A stretch of 5,792 bases of DNA from Akkermansiaceae bacterium (GTDB lineage Bacteria; Verrucomicrobiota; Verrucomicrobiia; Verrucomicrobiales; Akkermansiaceae), in contig JALOTR010000216.1 in assembly GCA_025457805.1 (NCBI GenBank), forward strand, positions 1 through 5,792. The letters are read 5' to 3'. The translations under genes were made by a program, and so were the position numbers. The notes below the pieces were generated by a model that had not been told where the DNA came from, made no database searches, and saw only the letters and a list, made by a program, of their open reading frames with translations. Positions 1-5,379 of this stretch are shown here, one piece after another; the stretch's first letter is position 1; each line of letters opens with the position of its first letter.

Positions 1-1
1 C

Positions 2-88
2 GACAATGTCATCGGCAACGTGACTCCCATCACTGTCTCTGCCAACACGAACAATGGCGGAAATGATTTCATTGAAATTAAGCTCGGC
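2..88 (+). repeat. Partial SdrD_B-like repeat (R0), C-terminal piece
   Basis: This stretch encodes the last 29 residues of a repeat unit: NVIGNVTPITV, then NDFIEIKLG. It lines up with NVIGDETPIVM/NFVELEYG in R1 and NLIGNISPIVV/DFVEIELC in R2. It shows that the repeat array continues to the left of the window. Confidence 0.85.
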
Positions 89-2560
89 ACCATTAGCGGA
101 TATGTCCGTGCGGATGATGACAACAATGGAAGTGGTGATAGCGGGATCCAGGGCGTCGTGCTCAACCTGCTCGATGGTTCCGGAAATCCTGTTCTGGATG
201 GGCTCGGCGCAGCAATCCAGGCCACGACCAACGCTTCCGGCTTCTATGAGTTCACCCGCATTCCCGTAGGCACCTATCGTGTTTCTCAAGTTCAGCCTGC
301 TGAGTTCGCGAGTGTCTCGGATGTGGATGGCGCGAACAACAACGTGATTGGTGACGAGACTCCCATTGTGATGACGCCGGGACTGGTAGTCAGCGGTCGG
401 AACTTCGTCGAACTGGAATACGGCTCCATCGCCGGATCCGTTCTAGCGGATAGCGATAACAACGGCACGGGCGATGCGGCTCTGGACAATGTGACGCTCA
501 CGCTTCTGGATGGCTCTGGCAATCCCGTGGACGCGGACCCGAATACTCCCGCGATCGAACTCGTCACCACCACCACCGACAGCCTTGGTGCCTATCTTTT
601 CGACAATCTTCTTCCGGGCAACTATCAGGTCCTCGAAACACAGCCGTCCGGTTACGGCAGCGTTTCAGACATCGACGGTGGAAATCCGAACCTGATTGGA
701 AATATTTCCCCCATCGTGGTGGCTCCCGGAGATGAGATTACGGGTCGGGATTTTGTGGAGATCGAGCTTTGCAACATCAGCGGTTATGTTTTTGCCGGAA
801 GCAATCCCCTGGGTGGTGTCACGCTCACCCTGCTTGATGAAAATGGCGATCCGGTGGATGGTGATCCGAATACACCCGATGTGCAGCCCATCACCACCGT
901 CACCGATGGCTCCGGTTTCTATCAATTCACCGGTGTGCTCCCAGGCACCTATCAAGTCGGCCAGACCCAGCCCTTTGGCTATGACAGCTTCGGGGATCGG
1001 GATGGCGGTGACATCAACATCATCGGAGATGTTGCCCCCATCATTCTGCTTCCGGGAGAGGACAGCATCGATAACAACTTCGTGGAAACCCTCGACACCT
1101 GCCCGGATGACTGGGCGCATTGGAAATTCCTGCATCCGTCCGAAGCTCCCTCCGGCAATCCTGACTTGGATGCTTATGACAACTTCGCCGAGTTTGCCTT
1201 CGCAATGCCCTATGACAACGGCACCGGCAATTCGTGGCTTGGCAGCACGGCATGGATCATCCGTCCTTCCACGATCGCACCGGGAACTCTGGAAGGGGTC
1301 TTTGTCCGTCCGAAAGGTGCCCCGCTCAATACGGTTTACACTCTGCAATATGCGGCGAACGCAGGAAATCCCACCATTTGGCAGTCTATTGCCATCACTT
1401 CGCTAGTGAGCACCGCTACCGACAACGGGGATTGCACGGAAACCATCGTTATCCCCGATCTTGAAGGTCTCACCGGCCTCAGCGGAGGCAAAGGCTTCGT
1501 TCGCATCCGTGCGGACCTCGACGATGATGGCGGAAACGATGAGGTGGATCATTCGAGTTTCACCGAGACCGAAGGATGGACGGAAACTCCCTTCGGAATC
1601 TGCTGTCGCACTTATAACAATCCCTATCTCCGCGAAACCGGATTCACGGGAACGATCAGTGCCGTCAACGGAAACGAGCTCGTACTCGCCATCAGTGCGG
1701 GCAGCACGAATCTCGGCTCGCTCCTTGCGAGTGGAACCTACTATCTCGAAGTGAGCTCCGGTGATCACGAGGGAGATCGCTTTGATATCGCATCGGGAGC
1801 CGGCAACACCCTCACGGTTTCCACCAAGCCTGGATTCCAGTTGGCCCTTCCTCCCTTCAATACCCTGCTGGGTGCACCGCCTGCTTCGCTGGTGGGTGAC
1901 ACGATCCGCATCCATCGTCATTGGACCTTGGGTGAGATTTTCCCACCTTCGTCCTTCGGTGCGACCAACGACCGCAACACGGCAGACCAAGTCCAGATGT
2001 TCGCTGATGGCGCATGGACCATCTTCTGGCTCTACGATGACGGCATTCTCCCGCCACGTTGGGTGAAAATCGGCGATGGCGATTATTTGGACCAAGCCAA
2101 CGCCATCATCGCCCCGGGCATGGGAATGTTTTTCAACAACCGCACTGCGCCGACGTCCCTACTCGCCTACGGGGAAGTTCGCGAACATGATTTCGTCCGT
2201 CCGTTGACGGCCGGAAACAATCTGGTCGGTGGCGGCTATCCGATCGACCAGTCGCCCGTCGGAACGGGGAGCCGGCAGATGAACCTTGCCTCCAGCTTCT
2301 TCGGCAGCCGCGATTTCGCCACGGCGGACTCGATTTTCCTCTGGAAAGCGGACTCCGTGATCAACGCATCAGGCTACGATACCTACTTCTACCTCAACAA
2401 CGCCCCCAGGGTTCCCCATGTTCTGCGCTGGGTGAAAGTGGGGGATGCCAATCTGGTATCGAGGGATGCGGAGCTGCTTTTGTTAGGAAATCGCAGTGTT
2501 TTCCTGAGATCCCGCGACGGTTCGACCGGCTACAAGGTGCCTGCTCCGTGGGCGCCGTGA
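2..2560 (+). CDS. Large secreted/surface protein with SdrD_B-like repeats and a TIGR02597-like C-terminus (5' end outside window)
   Basis: The frame is open to the left edge, and the codons at 2-19 read DNVIGN, which matches the end of the repeat unit seen later. The gene therefore starts upstream, and the GTG at 20 is not its start. The visible 852 residues fall into four parts. A partial and three full SdrD_B/Cna-B-like repeats cover 2-1096. A module at about 1109-1564 begins W-A-H-W and has an acidic stretch, NPDLDAYDNFAEF, followed by a beta domain. A C-terminal region at about 1625-2557 resembles the verrucomicrobial TIGR02597 family as I remember it, with HWTLGEIFPP, RWVKIGDG and PLTAGNNLVGGGYP. 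There is no sorting tail, LPXTG or membrane segment at the C-terminus. The protein is probably exported (its signal peptide would be upstream) and structural or adhesive. No catalytic motif is visible. Coding status is certain; the role is inferred. Confidence 0.93.
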   Translation, partial: DNVIGNVTPITVSANTNNGGNDFIEIKLGTISGYVRADDDNNGSGDSGIQGVVLNLLDGSGNPVLDGLGAAIQATTNASGFYEFTRIPVGTYRVSQVQPAEFASVSDVDGANNNVIGDETPIVMTPGLVVSGRNFVELEYGSIAGSVLADSDNNGTGDAALDNVTLTLLDGSGNPVDADPNTPAIELVTTTTDSLGAYLFDNLLPGNYQVLETQPSGYGSVSDIDGGNPNLIGNISPIVVAPGDEITGRDFVEIELCNISGYVFAGSNPLGGVTLTLLDENGDPVDGDPNTPDVQPITTVTDGSGFYQFTGVLPGTYQVGQTQPFGYDSFGDRDGGDINIIGDVAPIILLPGEDSIDNNFVETLDTCPDDWAHWKFLHPSEAPSGNPDLDAYDNFAEFAFAMPYDNGTGNSWLGSTAWIIRPSTIAPGTLEGVFVRPKGAPLNTVYTLQYAANAGNPTIWQSIAITSLVSTATDNGDCTETIVIPDLEGLTGLSGGKGFVRIRADLDDDGGNDEVDHSSFTETEGWTETPFGICCRTYNNPYLRETGFTGTISAVNGNELVLAISAGSTNLGSLLASGTYYLEVSSGDHEGDRFDIASGAGNTLTVSTKPGFQLALPPFNTLLGAPPASLVGDTIRIHRHWTLGEIFPPSSFGATNDRNTADQVQMFADGAWTIFWLYDDGILPPRWVKIGDGDYLDQANAIIAPGMGMFFNNRTAPTSLLAYGEVREHDFVRPLTAGNNLVGGGYPIDQSPVGTGSRQMNLASSFFGSRDFATADSIFLWKADSVINASGYDTYFYLNNAPRVPHVLRWVKVGDANLVSRDAELLLLGNRSVFLRSRDGSTGYKVPAPWAP
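89..424 (+). repeat. SdrD_B-like repeat R1 (112 residues)
   Basis: The unit opens with TISGYVRADDDNNGSGD, an acidic loop typical of calcium-binding SdrD_B domains. It continues with LNLLDGSGNPV, GFYEFTRIPVGTYRV and SVSDVDGANNNVIGDETPIV, and ends NFVELEYG. The G-x-Y-x-F ... PGxYxV pattern is the usual Cna-B/SdrD_B beta-sandwich signature. In staphylococcal Sdr proteins such domains form rigid calcium-stabilised stalks; a stalk role here is inferred. Unlike R2 and R3 it lacks the DPNTP insertion after NPV. Confidence 0.85.
425..772 (+). repeat. SdrD_B-like repeat R2 (116 residues)
   Basis: The unit opens SIAGSVLADSDNNGTGD, so the acidic DxDNNGxGD loop is retained. It then has TLTLLDGSGNPVDADPNTP, GAYLFDNLLPGNYQV, SVSDIDGGNPNLIGN and DFVEIELC. 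It shares the PVDxDPNTP segment with R3, which suggests R2 and R3 are the closer pair. Confidence 0.85.
773..1096 (+). repeat. SdrD_B-like repeat R3 (108 residues), acidic loop lost
   Basis: The unit opens NISGYVFAGSNPLGG, where R1 and R2 have the acidic DxDNNGxGD loop, so that loop is deleted. The rest is standard: TLTLLDENGDPVDGDPNTP, GFYQFTGVLPGTYQV, FGDRDGGDINIIGD, ending NNFVETLD. It is the last unit of the array and is followed at once by the TCPDDWAHW module. Confidence 0.85.
1979..2164 (+). repeat. Internal duplication in the TIGR02597-like region, copy 1
   Basis: The encoded segment runs TADQVQMF ... TIFWLYDDG ... RWVKIGDGDYLDQANA ... GMGMFFNNR. It pairs with the segment at 2321-2542 in the order TAD, tyrosine/phenylalanine strand, RWVK(I/V)GD, then a glycine followed by a strand ending in (M/V)F and N/S-R. 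From memory this two-lobe layout is normal for TIGR02597 proteins. Confidence 0.6.
2321..2542 (+). repeat. Internal duplication in the TIGR02597-like region, copy 2
   Basis: The encoded segment runs TADSIFLWKAD ... YDTYFYLNN ... RWVKVGDANLVSRDAE ... GNRSVFLRSR. It mirrors copy 1 at 1979-2164. The two copies are joined by the PLTAGNNLVGGGYP linker near 2204-2245. The similarity is at protein level; the DNA copies have diverged. Confidence 0.6.
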
Positions 2561-2583
2561 GGAAAAATTTATTTAATTTTTCC
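2561..2583. repeat. AT-rich inverted repeat right after the stop codon; possible weak terminator
   Basis: GGAAAAATT and AATTTTTCC form a perfect 9-bp stem around a 5-base loop, starting at the first base after the TGA at 2558-2560. Only two of the nine pairs are G-C and no run of T follows the stem on the + strand, so it is a poor classical terminator. It could also be a protein site or simply AT-rich spacer sequence. Confidence 0.35.
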
Positions 2584-2665
2584 TGATTATCAAAAAATTC
2601 TTTATTTCTGCTCCGGAATCTGTAAAAAAATTTCAGCCGAGTTTGGAACTCCCCCACACCCCTGC
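2584..2665 (+). promoter_or_regulatory. AT-rich spacer, probable promoter region for the 2666-5318 operon
   Basis: The stretch 2584-2635 is strongly AT-rich in an otherwise GC-rich window and lies upstream of the first gene of a tight gene cluster, which fits a promoter. I cannot pick convincing -35 and -10 boxes. The bases just before the ATG at 2666 are C-rich (CCCCCACACCCC), and the nearest GGA lies 18 bases upstream, so no Shine-Dalgarno sequence is apparent at a normal distance. Confidence 0.3.
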
Positions 2666-3325
2666 ATGAAATCTTTCCTCGTATTCACTGCCGCCCTTTT
2701 GCTTGCCGTTTCGGCGGGCAGAGTGGGTGCCCAGACCCTCAATTGGGGGAGTGCCGCCTTCAGCGATCTTTACGACAGCGAGGGCAATGAGCTCGACAGC
2801 TCCTTCGTGTTTGAGCTGGGAACCTTCGACATGGGGTTCACCCCGACGACGGAGAATACGGACGACTGGTTGGTCAATTGGCGGGTCTTCGATACGGCCA
2901 GTTACAATGCGGGCAACGGGATTTTCACCGGAACCGAGCAGGTCAGCGAGGTTTCGAACTACGAGAGCATGTTCGAAGGTCTCGATGCCTACATCTGGGT
3001 AAGAAACAGCGGCACTCCAAGCCCGAATACCGAATGGTTCCTTGCAAGGAAAAGCACGGGGCCGGATGCATGGGTTTTTCCGAATCTGGATCCGGGGTGT
3101 TGCCCGAATGGCGAAGTGACACAATGGTCCATCACTCAGCTCGGAACTGAAGATCCGATTTGGGGAAACCAAGGAGGCAACCTCGGAGGGGGTGAATTCT
3201 CCGTGACTGGAAATTTCGATCTGCAAACCCATGTCGTGCCCGAACCTTCCTCGTCGATCATGGTGCTCGTGGCAGGTGTTGTCGCGGTCCTCCGCCGCCG
3301 CCGGACGCGCGTTTCCATCGCTTGA
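2666..3325 (+). CDS. Secreted PEP-CTERM sorting-domain protein
   Basis: The 219-residue protein begins with a clear signal peptide (MKSFLVFTAALLLAVSAG), probably cut after VGA at residue 22. It ends with a textbook PEP-CTERM tail: VPEP at 191-194, a short hydrophobic helix at about 197-209, then RRRR at 210-213. In known systems such tails are processed by exosortase (EpsH family), usually in bacteria that make exopolysaccharide; no exosortase lies in this window. The middle part, residues 47-156, has the motif FVFELGTFDMGFTP and then NTDDWLVNW. It is homologous to residues 51-160 of the next gene's product. The only cysteines are the adjacent pair C145-C146 (PGCCPNG). The ATG at 2666 is chosen because it gives a complete signal peptide. 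Biochemical function is unknown. Confidence 0.92.
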   Translation: MKSFLVFTAALLLAVSAGRVGAQTLNWGSAAFSDLYDSEGNELDSSFVFELGTFDMGFTPTTENTDDWLVNWRVFDTASYNAGNGIFTGTEQVSEVSNYESMFEGLDAYIWVRNSGTPSPNTEWFLARKSTGPDAWVFPNLDPGCCPNGEVTQWSITQLGTEDPIWGNQGGNLGGGEFSVTGNFDLQTHVVPEPSSSIMVLVAGVVAVLRRRRTRVSIA

Positions 3326-3330
3326 GGAAG

Positions 3331-4233
3331 ATGAAATTGAAGCGTCCATCTCCTTCAAGGTTGGTGGTGATGGGCTGGCTCGTGTGCTTTGGAGCCTCTT
3401 CCTTTGCGGAAACCATTAATTTTTATAATCCACCGAACCAGACCAACCTCACAAGTTCCGGTTCCGCAATGGATGGAAATTTTGTTTTCCAACTCGGAGT
3501 CTTCACAAACGGCTTCGTCCCCACCCGGGCGAATATCACACAGTGGAATTCAAGGTGGGCGGCCGCGGAGAGTGCGGATTACAAAACACCGAACAAGTCG
3601 TTCGAAAAACTTCACACGGTATCATCCAACATTTCACCTTTCCTCGTCGGCACCGCCGCATGGGTCTGGGGCAAGCGCAGCACTTCTGCGGGAGATGAGT
3701 GGATTCTGTTTCGAAACTCCGGCTGGACCTGGCCCGCGCCCAATCTGTTCAGTCCCTTTCCTCTCGATTGGAATGCCGCGAATGCCAATCAAGTGGTGAT
3801 TGGTTCCATCAACGGTCCCGGTCATCTCATGAAATCCGAGTCGGTGATGACCTACAGCCAATGGCAAAGCGGAATGCTCGCCGGCGAGCCCCTCAACTCA
3901 CCGACTTCCGATCCTGATGAGGACGGCGTGAACAACCTGCTCGAGTTTGTGTTCGGAACCGATCCCCAACTCGCAGGTCCAGCGCCTCAGACTCCGCTGC
4001 AGAAGGTGAATGTCGGTGGGAATGATTATTTGCAGATTCAAATCCCACGATTGAGGGGACGTCTTGCCTCGCTCACCGTCCGCGTGTCGTCCGATCTGGT
4101 GGTTTGGAATTCCGGGTCGGGCCATACGGTCGAGGTTTCCAATACGGTCGATAGCTGGGTGGTTCGTGATCTCACTCCCATCGGCGGAGGCCAGTCCAAG
4201 CGCTTCCTCCAGCTCAAAGCCGAATTGCCATGA
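3331..4233 (+). CDS. Secreted protein, paralogue of the upstream PEP-CTERM protein, with D-x-D-x-D-G module at its C-terminus
   Basis: From the ATG at 3331 the protein has 300 residues. Its signal peptide has a basic start (MKLKRPSPSR), a hydrophobic core, and probable cleavage after SFA at residue 26. Residues 51-160 (FVFQLGVFTNGFVP ... EWILFRNSG) match the core of the preceding gene's product. Instead of a PEP-CTERM tail it continues with SDPDEDGVNNLLEFVFGTDP at 193-212. This is a type-3-thrombospondin-like acidic loop common in verrucomicrobial secreted proteins. A final beta domain of about 85 residues follows. A TTG at 3322, overlapping the previous stop codon, would add three residues; ATG is preferred, with AGGA only two bases upstream. 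The mature protein contains no cysteine. The cysteine in the signal peptide (WLVC) is not a proper lipobox. Function is unknown. Confidence 0.9.
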   Translation: MKLKRPSPSRLVVMGWLVCFGASSFAETINFYNPPNQTNLTSSGSAMDGNFVFQLGVFTNGFVPTRANITQWNSRWAAAESADYKTPNKSFEKLHTVSSNISPFLVGTAAWVWGKRSTSAGDEWILFRNSGWTWPAPNLFSPFPLDWNAANANQVVIGSINGPGHLMKSESVMTYSQWQSGMLAGEPLNSPTSDPDEDGVNNLLEFVFGTDPQLAGPAPQTPLQKVNVGGNDYLQIQIPRLRGRLASLTVRVSSDLVVWNSGSGHTVEVSNTVDSWVVRDLTPIGGGQSKRFLQLKAELP

Positions 4234-5318
4234 GTCGTCTGGACCGCTCGCTTGCCGTTCTTGCACTCGGCGGCCTGTCACTCAATCTCTTGTTGCTTTA
4301 CTGGAAGCTGGGTGAAGGCTCGCCGGACATTGCCGGGTGTGGCGGAGGCGGCTGCGATGCAGTGCTCGGCTCCAGATGGGGAATGGTGCTTGGCGTTCCA
4401 GTCTCCGCATTCGGCGCATTGGTCTATCTCATCATGGCATTCGCATTTCTCTGGAAGAGGAAAGCAGTTCTAACAGCGAGTTTCGGATGCGTCCTTGGTG
4501 CCATGCTTTGGTTTACTTTTGTGCAGGCGGTCCTGCTTCAACAATGGTGTCCCTGGTGCATGGGTTTGCATGCTTTCGGGCTCTTGATTGCAATTGCCGG
4601 ATTCTTTTCACTCCGGAAATCCCCAATCCATTGGGGTGGAATTCAAGTGGCGGTCTTCGCCACGCTCTCACTCGCACTCATCCAGGTTTACAGTCCGGCA
4701 CCCGCCGGGTTTCGGATGGAATCCAAAGCACGCAACATCTCCTTCGCCGGGGGGCATCGCTCCTACGACGCCAATTCTCTGCCGAGGATCGGATCGCCGA
4801 ACGCATCCCATGTGATGGTGGAATACTTCGACTACCGCTGCGCCGCCTGTCGGAAAATGAGCGGTTACCTCGAAGCACTGATTCGGAAACATCCTCAAAA
4901 AGTCGCCGTGTTGCTCCTTCCCGTGCCGCTCGAACGATCCTGCAATTCGGCCATGGCGCCTGCGGATGAGGATCATCCCGGGAGTTGCGAACTTGCGCGA
5001 CTGGCGCTTGCGGTTTGGAAGACCAAGCCGGAACAATTCGCAGCATTTCATGCAAAACTCCTGACGGAACCCGGCATGGAACCCGATGCCGCAAAAACGC
5101 TCGCCACCTCCATCCTCGGCGGCCCGGAACTCGTCGCCGCGCTCCAGGATCCGGCCATCCAAGGCATGCTCGCCACACACGTGCTCGACTGGAAAATCCT
5201 GTCCTCTTCCACCCGCAAACTTCCCAAATTGATCGTCCGCGATGGGCGGATTCTCCACGGGCTGCCCTCGAATGAGGCGGATTTCCTGCGGGTGATGGAG
5301 CAGGAATTGGGACTTTGA
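4230..5318 (+). CDS. VKOR-thioredoxin fusion, membrane disulfide-bond-forming protein
   Basis: The 362-residue protein fuses a vitamin K epoxide reductase-like membrane domain to a periplasmic thioredoxin-like domain. In this family the VKOR part passes electrons from the thioredoxin partner to quinone, replacing DsbB; the fused domain plays the DsbA part. About five membrane helices can be drawn, near residues 8-26, 52-74, 79-103, 107-127 and 136-153. The loop cysteines C37 and C42 (GCGGGGCDAVLGS), the GVPVSAFG segment and the quinone-site pair C107/C110 (WCPWC) are all present. The thioredoxin domain starts near 190, with CAAC at 204-207 and a likely cis-proline at P332 (KLPKLIV). Two further cysteines, C238 and C253, could form a structural disulfide. 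All redox residues are intact. The ATG overlaps the preceding stop codon (ATGA at 4230-4233), which implies translational coupling. Confidence 0.94.
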   Translation: MSRLDRSLAVLALGGLSLNLLLLYWKLGEGSPDIAGCGGGGCDAVLGSRWGMVLGVPVSAFGALVYLIMAFAFLWKRKAVLTASFGCVLGAMLWFTFVQAVLLQQWCPWCMGLHAFGLLIAIAGFFSLRKSPIHWGGIQVAVFATLSLALIQVYSPAPAGFRMESKARNISFAGGHRSYDANSLPRIGSPNASHVMVEYFDYRCAACRKMSGYLEALIRKHPQKVAVLLLPVPLERSCNSAMAPADEDHPGSCELARLALAVWKTKPEQFAAFHAKLLTEPGMEPDAAKTLATSILGGPELVAALQDPAIQGMLATHVLDWKILSSSTRKLPKLIVRDGRILHGLPSNEADFLRVMEQELGL

Positions 5319-5320
5319 GC

Positions 5321-5348
5321 GTATGACGAAACAAAAATTTCTTCATAC
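5321..5348 (+). promoter_or_regulatory. NikR-type operator GTATGA-N16-TCATAC
   Basis: GTATGA at 5321-5326 and TCATAC at 5343-5348 are exact inverted half-sites separated by exactly 16 bases. This is the published consensus of the E. coli nik operator bound by the NikR tetramer. The site begins three bases after the stop codon of the VKOR fusion and lies 31 bases before the ATG of a NikR-like gene, which points to autoregulation. The right half-site overlaps CATACT at 5344-5349, a 4-of-6 match to a -10 box. A matching -35 box is poor, so the promoter itself is uncertain. Confidence 0.85.
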
Positions 5349-5379
5349 TGGCCTCGCGTGTGCTTAGAGTCGCCCGCAG

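Noticed and set aside
20..22. GTG as the start of the large first gene
   Set aside because: The six codons before it are in frame and complete the DNVIGN repeat motif, so this is an internal valine codon and the gene begins outside the window.
89..1096. Repeat array as a CRISPR or DNA satellite
   Set aside because: The units are about 110 residues long, in frame, diverged at DNA level and conserved at protein level, as expected for protein domain repeats.
665..1348. Long - strand open frame of 227 codons
   Set aside because: It is antisense to clearly recognisable SdrD_B repeats, with no ribosome binding site or family resemblance.
2633..3358. - strand open frame of 241 codons
   Set aside because: It is antisense to the PEP-CTERM gene, which has a signal peptide and sorting tail; the antisense product shows no recognisable features.
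3388..3390. Lipoprotein signal in the 3331-4233 product (cysteine in the hydrophobic core)
   Set aside because: The sequence before the cysteine is W-L-V, which lacks the small residue required at -1 of a lipobox; a signal peptidase I site after SFA fits better.
4337..4969. + strand open frame of 210 codons in another frame
   Set aside because: It overlaps the VKOR fusion, whose helices and redox motifs are fully preserved; the alternative product has no domain features.
5344..5349. CATACT as a -10 promoter box for the NikR-like gene
   Set aside because: It matches only 4 of 6 bases and the -35 position 17 bases upstream (GTATGA) matches poorly, so it is not listed as a separate feature.
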